Notes: generated by a model from the sequence alone, not told the origin. Counted from the first letter of the stretch, positions 12,285 through 24,329 are shown. The stretch: 57,500 nt of DNA from Bigelowiella natans CCMP2755 (GCA_000320545.1 ADNK01003198.1:7501-65000), one strand, 5' to 3'. Numbers and translations: made by a program.

Positions 12285-12937
12285 GTCTCTGAATGATATA
12301 ATATTGCGGAAGTCAGAATGCTGGTTCGAAAACTATTGAAGCACAAATATTGGTCTCTTCTTCTTCTTCTTCTTCTTCTTCTTCTTCTGGGTGTTAATGT
12401 TTTTATTCTCTAACAAATAGAACTATGCAAGAAGGAGAGACCGTCGTGTTATTACTGTATAAAGCCAGAATAAAGTCATGACGAACAACAACACAACAAC
12501 ACATATTTGTCAATATAGTAGTAGTAGTACTGACCAAGGTTCTGCGTGACAATGCTTCTTGCCTTAGAAGTAGTGCTTGGTAGTAACACTTCTTTTCCAT
12601 CAAATTTATTCCCCTAAAAGTAGACGGTGCGTTCATAAGAAAGTAGGAGTAGTAGTAGAAGTAGTAGTAGTAGACGATGCGTTCATAAGAGAGCAGTAAA
12701 AGAAGTAGTAGTAGTGGTAGTAATAGGCAGTGATGGCGAATGACGACAAGGGTGATGATGGTGGTAGTAATAATATAAAGATGGTGGTAGTAGTAACAAT
12801 AAAGATAATAAGGAAAATCTCAATTTTTGACCTCCTGTGTGGTGCAAGAAAGATAATAAAACATTCAGCAGTAGAGCTATTATTGTGTGTTATTGAGAAC
12901 CGATGATGATGATGATGATGATGATGATCCTGATTTA

Positions 12938-12974
<37 letters not shown>

Positions 12975-13539
12975 TAGACTTATGATTTCGGAACCCAGAT
13001 GGAGATGATAAAGCGATGAAAGCACTCTCAAGTTTCCTCTATTGTGTATTATTATTATGCATGTATGTTAGTATGTAATATCAACACATCGCAGAATCGA
13101 CTTCAAGAGATCCAATCGTAAATATCATCTTTGAATGCTATTGTATTTTGGGGCTCTCCATCCATCATGTTCTGCTATCATCGGTGTTGTTCTCTTTGTT
13201 ACAGTACAACTACGTTTGTGTGCGTGTTGGAACATCCACCTCACATCTCTCATTCAATAGCCATGACTCTCTACTCACTCACCGTTAAAGAAAGATACTG
13301 AAGAATTTTTTGTTCTATACAGCTGCTGAATTGTCGTTTTCGACTGCAGCAGCACAATATATTGAAGAGATGATGATGATGATGTTGATGGTCCAAATTT
13401 CTCTGAATCCATCGTAGCTGAGAGAATATATACGCCTTCCAGGTCTGTGGTATGGTAGTTGTGATGATCTCAATGATGATGAAAATGTTAATGATGATAA
13501 TGATGATGGCACACCTTCATTGCCCTTGTATGAAGACAT
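9610..13539 (-). CDS. Unrecognised 493-residue protein with low-complexity and acidic tail, 10 exons
   Basis: I do not recognise the family. The model is 13539-13434, 13402-13321, 13024-12901, 12613-12535, 12118-11526, 10927-10873, 10673-10552, 10168-10133, 9967-9807 and 9733-9610. All junctions keep phase and the sum is exactly 494 codons including TAA. The N-terminus (MSSYKGNEGVPS) is Ser-rich. A conserved-looking helical block follows: LQYIVLLQSKTTIQQL in exon 2, and GNKFDGKEVLLPSTTSKAR then VIEGYCISVLTRLEAFFHKL in exons 4-5. A long Ser/Thr/Gln/Glu-rich region comes next, and the tail contains CPEDEEEDENDN. Poly-Ala and poly-Ser come from GCA and TCA repeats in exon 3. The acidic tail and internal helices suggest a nuclear or scaffold protein, but that is a guess. 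A start further upstream is possible. Confidence 0.55.
12186..12281. repeat. (AC)n(GA)n compound microsatellite in intron
   Basis: About 23 AC units, a short TTGGCTGAGG spacer and about 19 GA units sit in the 416-bp intron between exons 4 and 5 of the 493-residue gene. On the coding strand this is (TC)n followed by (TG)n. Confidence 0.92.
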
Positions 13540-13798
13540 TTCAATGAAGAGATAGAGAAGGAGGTGGTGGATGGTGGCGAGAAGCTATGGTTGGTAACAG
13601 GAACAACAAGACAACTTCTCGCCCCTTCTTCTACTCCTTCGCTGGCAGGATCAATCAGTATCTATAGAAGAAGAAAGAGAGAGAGAGAGAGGAGAGAGGA
13701 GAGAGAGGTTGGATAGGAATTTAAGGAGGGAGCAGACATTAGAAAGGTAGTAAGAACGAAATACTACTTTTATGCGTATATTCATGGTGACAGGTGTT
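13540..13798. other. Short head-to-tail spacer
   Basis: This 259-bp stretch separates the vezatin-like gene's 3' end from the 493-residue gene's 5' end; both are on the minus strand. It holds a (GA)n tract (13674-13706) and none of the CTAG/CATG island sequence. It must include the downstream gene's promoter. Confidence 0.45.
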
Positions 13799-13817
13799 TT
13801 AGAACTCGCCCCCCCCC

Positions 13818-13864
<47 letters not shown>

Positions 13865-16059
13865 GCCCACACTTCTACTACCACTTCTATTACTACTACT
13901 ACTAGTAGTAGTAGTAGTAGTAGTAGTAGTACCTGTATGATTTCCCTTATAATGGTAGGGTATTGCCTGCGAAACAAGCTCGTAGAATAGCCTCTCCAGA
14001 ATAATAGGAACGATGAAGACGATGACGACCATATCGATTCTGATATACATACATAAGGAGATAGGTATGGTGGCGGTGAAGGGGAAAGCTCATCTATCAT
14101 ATTCTGCTGCTGCTGCTAAGTGATAGCTCAGAGTAGTTGAGAGTAATTGTTCGTTATTGTTTGTGATAATCATGTGCGCAAGGGTAGTCTACTCTACCAC
14201 TGCTGCTACTACTGCTACCTGATAAGAAAGGCTTTGGAGCTTCAAGACCTCTCATTGCATCATATCGAAGGTGATATCTGAGTTTCATTCAATTGAGCGA
14301 TCAACGTGCAAACATACAAACGAACGAATGAACAAGGAAGATGCAGCATTCAGTCAAACATCGATACTATTTAATGTCAAAACTCGGAGATGAGAAAAAG
14401 AATTATAATGGCAAATAATAACACCCGAAAATAGTGATATTAATCGTGAGTATAAGGGCTCGAAAAAAGGATGCATGTGAAAACAATCAACACTAGTAGA
14501 ACTACAACTTCTACGAGTCCTTCTCACCCTTTGCTCACCAGCTCTTGCTCAACTGCCTAATCGTCAAAGCAGTGTTGTTTTTGAAAACACTATTCATGTC
14601 ACATGCTGACGTTGGTGTGTGTGATTATGGTGTAGGTTGCGAAGTAGAGGAATTCAAAAGAAAAGAAGAAGAAGAAGAAGAAGATTAAAAGTAATAAAAC
14701 ATATGATAGAAGTATGGTTTGATATCATCTTCGTACACAAGGTAATTAAGTACTTGTTGGATTCCAATTCTTGCTCTCTTCTCCAAACGCTTCCATGTCC
14801 TATTATCAAAACATCACGAGGAGTGAAGGAGGAGGAGGAGGAGGGGCAATAAACACCAGCAGGAACAACTCAATCAAGTATATCGACTTCAGCGTCATCT
14901 CAAGGATCATTCGCAACTACTATTCTGTAGATGGTGCAATTGCTCTGCTGATAAGCATTATTTCTAACACCCCCCCCTCTCCCCCCCTTTCCCTTTCCAT
15001 TTTACATTGCCAAGTATCGTAAGTGACTAATCAGTCGCAAATACTCTTCCCAAACCTACAGAAAACGAATATTTCATATGTCATACTTGTATGCGTATTG
15101 CTAATTTTGTGAAGTAGATTTTTAGCGAAACACACACATGAGCGATATTTAGTGTAAAGTAGCGATTATTACCATTATCTGGAAGACTATTGGCAACGAT
15201 AGAGGGACTGTTAAAAGTAAGCAAACGACGGCCACAGAAGTTGCTTCTTCCCATGATATCACTCGTCCGAGTAACATCATAATGATCATCATCATGGCTA
15301 CTATTAAAACCACATTTCCAAAAAATATGATAAATTTTCCTTGCGCTGCAAGCCTCTTCATGTTTTTACTTCTGCTATCCCAAATTTCATCTTCCTCGGC
15401 CTCCAAAGTCCGTCGTCGTTGTTTCACTTGTTTCTGCTTCATATGATGGGGAATAGATGAACGTCCACCTAATATTCTGCTATTTTTCGAGCAGCTGCAG
15501 CACTTTAATGCCCCTATTTGTGTCTCCAAAAGGGCCCTCATGTTACCGTGGATCTTATTCGAACCGTGCTCGAGCAACCGCTCTACTTTACATATTATTG
15601 TGAGTGCTGCTTCAAAAATACAGCTATACAATATGGATACTGTTGCCAGGGTCGGAAGCCATGCCATAAAATTTCCCCTATTCCCTGAAAGTAGCATTGA
15701 TACAAGGGTAATCATACTGCCGTGATGGTACATTGGAATATGATGTATGGCTCTCGTGTTCCTAACTTATTCTTCTTACCAGGTTTGTGCTGCGGATTTT
15801 GAGGGAACCTCTGAGACGATTTTCCATCTCCATGCTCTCGTCCTCCTTCATTTTCTTGTGTTATTCCTCGATTTCTCGGCCGGAATTCCGTTTTATCACG
15901 AGCTGGCATTGTTTTAAGCGACTCCATGAAGTACGCACCAAGGGGAGAATCGTCAAATACAAGCACTTCGCCCTGATCATCATCATCTACTTGCGTTTTT
16001 AGGCCATCATTGAGAGGGGTAGCGTCATCACTGACTGTGATACCGGAATTGTCCGCCAT
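13799..16059 (-). CDS. Multi-pass membrane protein with a vezatin/Inp2-like region, 8 exons
   Basis: The model is 16059-15780, 15684-15173, 15055-15006, 14963-14921, 14556-14528, 14277-14219, 14093-13933 and a weak last exon near 13816-13799. Phases agree. The protein starts MADNSGITVSDDA and has an acidic soluble N-terminus. A hydrophobic stretch follows (AWLPTLATVSILYSCIFEAA), then a basic loop (KQVKQRRRTLEAEEDE). Two close hydrophobic segments come next (FIIFFGNVVLIVAMMMIIMM and SVAVVCLLLTVPLSLPIVFQ). Downstream reads VWEEYLRLISHLRYLA then AVEQELVSKGYHLRYDAMRG. A TM hairpin followed by an IxExELVSxGY-type segment is the layout I associate with vezatin and yeast Inp2 (myosin-binding, peroxisome or junction). 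That link rests on a short motif and is tentative. If the donor at 15172 is skipped, the ORF stops at 15149. An overlapping alternative exon (14916-14857, LRMILEMTLKSIYLIELFLL) conflicts with the chosen one. Confidence 0.5.
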
Positions 16060-16642
16060 GGACTCTCCCCCCTCTCTGGGTCTCGGGCCTGCTTGTTTTC
16101 GTTCTGGGAGCTGGTTCTGCAGTAGAGTATCGACGTCGACGGAGTCGGTTAGAAGATTGCGACAAGGAAATATCCTGCAAATATCTGGAAAAAATACTCA
16201 TTTTTGCTGTGTGTGACGACGACGCGGTTGAACAGAGGACAACCAAATCCCGAAGACTTCGAAATTGCGACAATGAAATAGCGCAATTCTCTTCGTCTCA
16301 AATATGTGATTAATAATATTACCTAAACTAGGCTACATGCACTTTATTCATAAAATTGGTTGTTACTTTGTTGTCGTAGCCTCGCAATGCAGCCAGAATG
16401 TACGAAGTAGTACGTAACAAAGTAACAATGTAACAATGCGTGTGTGTGCCTCAAAACCCTTCCTTTCTTCGGGTCTGTCGGTTCCGGTCGGGAGTACACT
16501 ACCTTCTCATAAGGGAAAAGAGCATTCGGTATGTTGAGCAACGAACTTGAAACGAAGGGAGGAAGTACAGGTGAGCAATATGCGAGAGCAATAAGAGCAC
16601 AAAAGGACCGATTAAGTTCCACTGAGAGAACTAAATGTTTAA
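16060..16642. promoter_or_regulatory. Divergent spacer
   Basis: This region of about 580 bp lies between the start of the membrane-protein gene (-) and the Ser/Arg-rich gene (+). It has little repeat content. I see no clear motif. Confidence 0.35.
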
Positions 16643-17515
16643 ATGTGCAACACAACGATGATGTCTTGTATTGCACAAACGTACAGGGCAAAACGGTTCA
16701 TTTTGTTTGGCCATTGTGTGCTGCCATTGGTACTATGGGTTATTTATGTACATATCTATCCGCTGCTTTGGACCAACACCGAGACGATGATAAAACGTAC
16801 CAAAAGCCATATCTTTGTACCTCAATCCGTATACGACCAAAGACGACTACCCCTCGAATTATTCTCTCTCCTTCCTCTTAAAATGAATACAACTAAAAGT
16901 GGTAGCACTTACCGTAGAATGAAAAGGTCCCTAGATGCTCCTTCCTTTACAGTTCAAGAAAGTACGCCGAAGAAGCATCGAAGGTGTACAAGCGACCAGT
17001 TCTATTTAAGGAATTCACAAAAACGGCATGGTGGAAGTTATTTAAATAGCGGTAGTAGTAATTTTGATGGCCATGCATTTGCAAATGGACTCGCAACTCC
17101 AAGGAGCCCGCTCAAAGGGTGTATGAGTACAGAACATAGCGAACAGAAAGGAAGAAGACTCACACAATCTTCCAATCCGTTTACGATCTCTAGAAAGAGT
17201 GGACGAAATATTAGAAATCACCGTGCGAGAAGACGCATCGATATCTCATCGCACTCTCGATCTGCTCAAAATTTAAGCAAATTTAGCAGACCTCCACGTT
17301 CAAAATCATCATCCAGCTCTTTTTCACAGAGGGGGCACAGCATGGATCTTGACCAACCGGGAGATAGAACACAAACAGCGTTGTCCTACTCGCCTTCTGC
17401 GTCATATTTTGCAGCTGATTTCAATGGAACTGATACGAGTCGTTCACCACCGCCTTCTTCGTTTGGTCGTTATCCACCATGGACACCAGCATCACCTACT
17501 GCTTTGCCAATGTAA
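16643..17515 (+). CDS. Unrecognised Ser/Arg-rich protein, single exon, possible N-terminal membrane anchor
   Basis: I do not recognise the family. The 290-codon open frame begins with a hydrophobic stretch (FILFGHCVLPLVLWVIYVHI, residues about 19-38). A long Ser/Arg/Pro-rich, disordered-looking region follows (KRSLDAPSFTVQESTPKKHR, SGRNIRNHRARRRID, PRSKSSSSSFSQRGHSMD), then a Pro/Ser-rich end. It contains several SP/TP-type phosphosite-like motifs. A second in-frame start at 16883 (MNTTKSG) would drop the membrane segment and is equally plausible. No repeat expansion explains the open frame, and neighbouring composition differs, so I treat it as a real gene. An N-terminal exon upstream cannot be excluded. 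Confidence 0.5.
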   Translation: MCNTTMMSCIAQTYRAKRFILFGHCVLPLVLWVIYVHIYPLLWTNTETMIKRTKSHIFVPQSVYDQRRLPLELFSLLPLKMNTTKSGSTYRRMKRSLDAPSFTVQESTPKKHRRCTSDQFYLRNSQKRHGGSYLNSGSSNFDGHAFANGLATPRSPLKGCMSTEHSEQKGRRLTQSSNPFTISRKSGRNIRNHRARRRIDISSHSRSAQNLSKFSRPPRSKSSSSSFSQRGHSMDLDQPGDRTQTALSYSPSASYFAADFNGTDTSRSPPPSSFGRYPPWTPASPTALPM

Positions 17516-19290
17516 CTCTAATACTGTTTCCCTTCCATATTTTTCTGTCTTTTGAGAGTATCTACCAAATAAACCTGAAAGGTTCACCAATCAAAGAGCT
17601 CGAAGTCGCAGTTATCAAAATTGTCCTCTGCTCTCCGTTCAGAGTCGTAACGATATGGAAGAAAAGGTGTCAAAGAAGGAGCTGTACCTTTTATCTATAA
17701 TCTGTTTCATGTTAATGAAACCTTATAATACGAGTGCACATGTATAGTATGCACGTGTACTTTATAAAATTGTATATTTAAATATGGAATCTTTTTCTAC
17801 AAATATGCAGAGTGCCCCGTCAACCCCAACGGTTACTCGCCGCTCATACAAAAAAGATTTTCCATGGAAGTTTACAAGCCCTAAAGCAAAAGGGTTTTCG
17901 AGGATGGCGTTTGACTAGTTCCTGTTATAGCTATTCACGCGTCATACTAGTATCTTAGCACAATATACGTTAATATACCTGGAAAGTAAGTTTAAAAGTG
18001 GAATGATTTTTATCTCCACACATATGCAGGTTACATTTTTTCCTTTCAGTGCTAAATGATAATGATGCGATTATTGATATCAAGATTTATAAACATACAA
18101 AGCATAAATGACAAAACCGTATATGTGGTTTGGTATCGAGAGCGCCGGGCCCCGGCCTAGCCATGCTAGCATGCGCAAAAGGCTATGCATGTGACGAGTA
18201 AACAGCACAAATATATGCATTGCATTGTGGACAATTTGTGCGTACGTGATCTAGTGATGGCGTATCGTATGTGCTTAATACACCTGAATACATCTTGATG
18301 GCTTCATGGGTGGCTAGGTGGCTATCTAGCTTCGCTTGCTGGCTAGAGCTACTCTAGCTCTCTACTAGCTAGGTAGGTACGTGTTCGTTATAGTTAGTAC
18401 TTAGTACGCACAGTTCTAGCGTTGTCTAAACAAGCCATATAGCGACTAAATAGCTCTAGAGTTGCATGCCAGCATGCTAGCATGTGCAATTGACACAGCT
18501 AGACAGATCTAGAGATGTACTCTATAGAGCTAGCTGCTAGCTAGCTAGCTAGCTTGCTTGCTAGCTTGTACTAGTTCAGTCTTCAGACGACACAAAACCT
18601 AGACACAACCTGACAGCAACCTCTAGATCTAGCTAGCTAGACTAGCTAAACATCATGAGCTTCCAGATCACCTATCTAGCTATACTGCTAGCTCTAGAGC
18701 TAGCTAGCCTGCTCTAGTGCTAGCCTGACTGCATCATGTCGTACCGTAGAATCAAATCATCAAACGAATGTAATGAATGTACTAATTTTTTTTAAATTTT
18801 CATCAAAATGAAGCTATGATAAGCTAGAAAGCTGCGGCTAGAGCGCCCAAAGTATGCTAGCTATCTAGCTATGTATTCTAGTATTAGATAGATGACTACA
18901 TCTAGACATAGACCATCTTGTCAGTATTTTTAACGTCTTTTGATAACACAAGAGTACGGTAATGCAGAATGAAGAAAGGTAACATGCATTACATGATGTG
19001 GCCATTTATCGGCGATCTTTCAGATATACTTTTAATTTTCCTTTGATTCATCATTACAATTCTTTTGAGATGATGATGATGATGATGGTGGTGGTGACTT
19101 CTTCTTTGCCGAAGACGAAGATTTCTTCACTCCTCGTGATTTCTTTATCATCTGACTTATATCTTTCTCATCCTGATGTTCAAAAAGGGACTACATTACT
19201 GCTTTATGCTACAATTTTTATGATACCTATATCGTGTTGTCATGTTGTGTTCTATGAAAACAATACTGATGACATGGAAAAATTATGTTA
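17516..19290. other. Convergent intergenic island, CTAG/AGCT-rich
   Basis: No gene can be supported here. From about 18140 to 18890 the sequence is dominated by CTAG, GCTAGC, AGCTAGCT, GCATGC and CATGCTAGCATG words, many of them self-complementary. Triplet microsatellites are nearly absent until 19070. An open frame at 18998-19507 (+) overlaps the antisense of the phosphatase's last exons and is rejected. Confidence 0.65.
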
Positions 19291-20204
19291 CTACTTGCAT
19301 GTGGTACAAGTAAAATTGGAATTTGAAGGCGCTAGCATCAACCATCTTCCTACAGATACTACCGTAGAGTTTTTCCCAAGCAGCTTGAGCTCATATTTCA
19401 AGAGCTCTTCTACAAGGTTGTGTTTTAATTTAATATCAAATAGTAGAAGGACGACAAGAGGGGGTGGTATGAATGGGGAAATGGATAGATGGCACGATGA
19501 CGAATAAGTTGTTTATAAGTGAGTAGTCGATGATATCAGAAACGCATAATACGATTACTTCTATTGTCTGTCATAGGGCAAATTCTCCTCCTTGATGATA
19601 CGTGTTCAAAGGCTTCCTTGAGTGTCATTCCTTAGAACAGGAAGATGAAGGAGAAGAAGAAGAAGAAGGTGATGATGATGATTAACTAGAACGTCGTGCA
19701 AGGTGTATTCAGAAAGAGCAAACGAAGTTGATCACAGAAGAAGAAGAAGAAGAAGAAGAAGAAGAAGAAGAAGGAGAGGGAAAGCAGGAGGCAAAAGACG
19801 AAGAATCTAATTTGGTGTAAGTCGGTATCTAATGACAACTAATAAACAAGACGCCTCGTGTACATAGTAGATATCATAAAAAACATTGACAATAATAGAT
19901 TACTATTCCAACATTTTAAATTTCATGACTTTGTGGCCATGGAGATACTTGTTATAGTAGCGCCTATGCTCTCTCATACACCATTATCTGTGCAAACGCT
20001 ATTACTACCTACCTTTAATCGTCATGACAATTGCTATTACGAGCTGAGATAGAGATAGGGGTAGGGATGGATAAAGTGCCATGCATCATCATCATCATCA
20101 TCATCATCATCATTCATCATTCATCGTTAATTGTTGTTTTTGCTGCTGCTGCTGCTGCCGTGTATACGCAAATACACACTACTAATTCCTATCTCTCCTG
20201 ATTC

Positions 20205-20240
<36 letters not shown>

Positions 20241-21251
20241 CTCTTAGTTAGTACCGTAGCGGATCGATTAGCCCCAGCAGCGCAGTGAACGTACACCCTG
20301 CCTTGGTAGTAGTAGCAGCAGTAGTAGTAGTAGTAGTAGTAGTAGTAGTCAGTAGTAGTACTTGTTGTTGTAGTTGTACTAGCAACGAAGGAGGAGTGAT
20401 CGTGATTGTGAAGGAGCATCAGTGTATGTTTTATTATTGCTTCGAATAATTAGAAATATGCATTATTTGCATGCGACTAAACTCATAGAGGGGGGTGATG
20501 GGAAGAAGAGAAGAAAGAAGAAGACGAAGAAGAGGAAGAAGGAAAGGTGGGGGGAAAGTTGAGAAGAAGCGGCAATAGTGCCACTTTTGCTGGTGGTAAT
20601 GCTAGTATCCTAGCTCTTAGCATTACTTCCCAGTTTTCCCTTCATCCAGAGATTTTATGACTTTGAAGGCCTCTTCGAACACTCTCGATATTCCTGACCA
20701 TGCACAAACACCCACACATAGATGTATTCCATTACTTAGATTTAGGCATCGACAGGAGCCTTCTATTAGTATTCTATCTATCAACACACGATCGTAGCAT
20801 ATCACTATCACTAAACAGGGCAGACCCTTATATATACAGCAATCATACTACGGATATATTAAAACATATACATGTATTTCAGTGCATAAGGCTTTGCGTG
20901 TGTTTGTGTGTGTGTGTCCATTTGTCTGCCTTAAACTGTAAATGTATATTTACCTTCATCCTGACCAAAATCCGCAACGTGTAGATTCGTATATTTGAAG
21001 TCACTGAGAACGTAAAAGTGGTAGTAGTAGTAGTAGTAGTAGTAGTAGTACATATGGGGGTTGACACATCGCTTATTAGCTGCATTATCATAAATCAAAA
21101 AGGGGTTGACGCATCATTTATTAGCTGCATTATCATGAATCAACAAACTTAGCAAATACGAAACGTGGGCATATCCCTATACGTAAATAATGTCTGTCTT
21201 CTTGATGGGATAGAATTTAGATGATTTTATGTAAAATGTGTGTATGTTTGT

Positions 21252-21292
<41 letters not shown>

Positions 21293-21828
21293 TGTAATGT
21301 TGGTATTTTATCTATCTGCGGATAGAATTTTGATGATGATGATAATGATGATGATGATGATGATGATGATGTTCGAAGTATGTATGAGTGCAATATTTTA
21401 AAGCAAAGAGTGAGAGTTTTATATATGTTATAAATGACTTTGGATGGAAATTCGGCACGTCGTCAGCAACGTTCATTATATCTGTTATGCCAAGGTTCTA
21501 CACAGAAATATCATCATCATCATTATCATCACCATTACTATCACAACGTTTGTGAAACAAAGTAGCCATCAATATGAGGTATACATTCATGAAGGATTTG
21601 AAGATACATGAGACTCTTCTACTCATCTTCTCACTTTGAGATCATCCTTCTTTTTTGCGCTTTCTCCACTACCGAGATACCTAAAGTAATATTGAATTCA
21701 ATCATCATCCATGCTGCTAACACTAATGTTATAGCAGAAGCGCTTTACTATTACAAAAATGGGAGAATTTCGTCGATCTGGTGCCGCCTGCCTTTATGCC
21801 TTTGCAGAATTTCCTGTAAGGTCGCCAT
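19291..21828 (-). CDS. Atypical dual-specificity protein phosphatase, 9 exons, 186 aa
   Basis: It removes phosphate from Tyr and Ser/Thr of target proteins, probably in the cytosol. Exons: 21828-21755, 21680-21635, 21497-21439, 21003-20954, 20693-20627, 20297-20255, 20043-20013, 19630-19559 and 19409-19291. Phases all match and the sum is 187 codons. Order of motifs: ILPFLYLGSGESA (substrate-facing start of the DSP domain), NLGITDIMNVADDVPNFHP, FKYTNLHVADFGQDE (general-acid Asp loop), FEEAFKVIKSLDEGK, KVYVHCAAGANRSAT (HCx5R signature; Cys nucleophile and Arg), MTLKEAFEHVSSRR and LLGKNST. No docking, SH2 or lipid domain is present, so it belongs with small atypical DSPs (DUSP19/DSPTP1-like). 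The C-terminal residues past LLGKNST read through to TAG at 19293-19291; a further intron at the GTAGTA there is possible. Confidence 0.93.
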
Positions 21829-22369
21829 TGTTGTTGTTGAGGATGATAGGAGGAGGAGGAGGAGGAGGAGGAGGAGGAGGAGGCAGGTCGGTTGGAGTGT
21901 TACCGATATGTTTCAGTGATGCTATGTCTTAATTTCCACTCAATCATGATCAAAAGCCAGTCCTTATTTTGGTTGTCGCAGGGTTAAAATCGGTTCCTTT
22001 CACAGAAGCATAATAATTCATAATTGAGGTACTAGTAGCAACAGATACCCAACATCATCATCATCATCATCATCATCGTAAATCTATCTCCCCCCACCAA
22101 CTGCTATCACACCAACCTAACCTTATACACACTTAAACATCGATTAGTCCCCTTGTGGAAGCTCGACTTCTCAATCATATACTGGTAAGCAAAGAAGCAA
22201 TCAAACATATTGCGTCCATGCTCATGCGATGACGATGAGAACTACACTCACCAATGATCTCCTGCCTACTACCGCAACAATATTTTTGTAAGTAATTTTG
22301 GTATTGCCAAGGCCGCTCATTTACTTCCATGCAATCAGTAGGTGATATAAAGAAACAACTATCAGCATT
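21829..22369. promoter_or_regulatory. Divergent spacer between the phosphatase and dolichyldiphosphatase genes
   Basis: This 541-bp spacer contains a (GGA)n tract next to the phosphatase start (21848-21883) and an ATC repeat (22054-22078). I see no recognisable element. Confidence 0.35.
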
Positions 22370-22870
22370 ATGCCAGCAAAAGATTTCTCACTTACACACG
22401 TGGTCTACGATGATGAGCTCCTATCCCAGAAGGTATAACAACAACGACGACGACGCAGTGTGAATTGACAGGGTTTCAGCTTGCTTTTGGAATCGAATCT
22501 GATAGAATAATATGCTCAATAATCAGATTTTAGCATTGGTGACTCTAACACCGATATTCATCATCGTGGCTTACGTTGCACTGCTTTACTCGCGGCGACA
22601 AATCCACACTCTTTTCATGCTCATAGGACAGCTCGGTATGTAATTGTTATTTGCCAGATATTGCATACTCCTATTTATCTTCCGTTGTCCCTTTTGTTAC
22701 TTTTCACAATATAATACACTTAGTGAACGAAGGGCTAAACAACATTTTAAAGCAGTACATCAAGGAGCCTAGGCCACATGGTTGTAAGCATTCCGGGTCA
22801 TCATCATTAATTAAATCACAGCAACACATATGAGAGATTTATCAGTTTGTCGATAAAAGTCCACACATAT

Positions 22871-22902
<32 letters not shown>

Positions 22903-23339
22903 CTCTACTACGTAGCGATGTAAGTTGTAATGTGTGAGTGTGTATCCACTGAGCCAAGATTGCTATTTCGTCTGTCGCATATCAGGTATGGAATGCCGTC
23001 ATCACATGCACAGGTATTGTTATTGATTATTATCATTATTATTATTATCATTATTATTATTATTATTATTCGTGCATTCTAATCTTAGTAAGGCTATGAA
23101 CCCAATCATCTTAAAGTAGTCATATGAATAATGTTTCTACAAGCAAAATGCAGGGGAAGAATAGATCCATATTATTGCTAATGTTTAACGCTAAATTGAT
23201 AAATCGTGTTGATAACAAGCTTGGTGCTATCCAAACATAAACTTTAATTAGTTTATGGGATATTTTGGTGGCTTTTGCATTCTCTGGTCTTTGGTTTTGG
23301 GGTCCAATGTCGATTTCATCTCCGACAAGGTATACAACA

Positions 23340-23371
<32 letters not shown>

Positions 23372-23765
23372 CACTACCACCACCGCTCTGTGAGAGAATG
23401 GACTTTGTGTTGTGTGCTACTGGTTTTGCTGCAACTCTGAGTGTGGAAGGAAATTTGAGAAGTCGTTCAGCCTGTATAATAATAGCATTCTTTCCTTATT
23501 CTTCTTCACAGAAAACCGGAAATGCTTTCATCATACTGCTTTCTCTTTTGGTAATGTGTCGTTCTTGCTATGATCTCTTTACTTATACTAAACATTCGCT
23601 GCTAGTTGTCTGGTTTCTCTCCATTTTTTTTATGATGATATTGATCTAGGTGACTTACTCAAGAGTCGAGCTGGGATATCACACGGAGACGCAAGTACTA
23701 GTAGTTTGTAGTTGTAATAGAGTTGTGGCAGTGGTAGAGGAGTAGTAGTCAAGACGGAGGCGGAC

Positions 23766-23812
<47 letters not shown>

Positions 23813-24329
23813 TCTTCCCATCAAATACTGATTATTTTCTGTTACTACTGAACACTTTGTGGTAATGGAACAAATGAAGATAAGAAGGGTAAAGAAGAAG
23901 GGCCTTCGTTTTGGTGTTGCCTTTGCTATTTTTCCACAGGATAACAAAATCACATTATTATGTGGGTATCTGATGATGATGATGATAACGATGAATGACG
24001 ATAATTCCTGATCCTCTGTGGGTGCTGCTTTAATAAGGTCATCGTAGGTGGGATCTTAGGGGTATGCTTCGCTGCAATATGGTCGCTATTTATCTCAACG
24101 ATAGTCGACCCTCATATACGCAATATCGAGGAACTATGGATTGCAAAATTCTTCTATTTTAGAGGTATTGCAGAGTTGCTCAAATAGAAGCCAATGTATC
24201 ATTTGAAGACTAAGCTTGAGAGTGCATCAAATATATGACACGCAAATGACGACGAAATTTGTGTTGATTCCTATCTCATACTTAACAGATTCAAAGTGGA
24301 TGCAGCATAATCTTTTTCTCTTCGAGTAG
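22370..24329 (+). CDS. DOLPP1: Dolichyldiphosphatase (PAP2 family), 9 exons, 200 aa
   Basis: This ER membrane enzyme hydrolyses dolichyl diphosphate released by N-glycosylation so the lipid carrier can be reused. Exons: 22370-22432, 22527-22635, 22724-22796, 22986-23013, 23252-23329, 23512-23550, 23650-23694, 24038-24164 and 24289-24329; phases agree and total 201 codons. Three PAP2 phosphatase motifs appear in order: KQYIKEPRP (KX6RP), YGMPSSHAQ (PSxH) and SRVELGYHTE (SRx5H). The N-terminus MPAKDFSLTHVVYDDELLSQ matches the DOLPP1 start rather than other PAP2 enzymes, as do LLGQLxNE-type and GGILG contexts. Four or five hydrophobic segments are visible. The donor after KHSG (GTCATC) is the weakest junction and was picked because it alone gives the right phase. 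Confidence 0.93.

Noticed and set aside
13772-13990. Frames reading long Ser/Leu or Arg/Glu alternations around 13.8 kb
   Set aside because: They are direct translations of a (TC)n/(GA)n microsatellite, not protein-like sequence.
14857-14916. Alternative minus-strand exon LRMILEMTLKSIYLIELFLL
   Set aside because: It looks coding, but no upstream donor gives the required phase, while the overlapping exon 14963-14921 joins both neighbours in frame.
18998-19507. 169-codon frame on the plus strand
   Set aside because: Its 3' half is antisense to the last phosphatase exon, which carries the family ending LLGKNST in phase with the rest of that gene.
19409-19559. Apparent lack of an AG acceptor for the terminal phosphatase exon
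   Set aside because: A canonical acceptor CCTTGTAG at 19411-19410 in the right phase was found, so no exotic splice site is needed.
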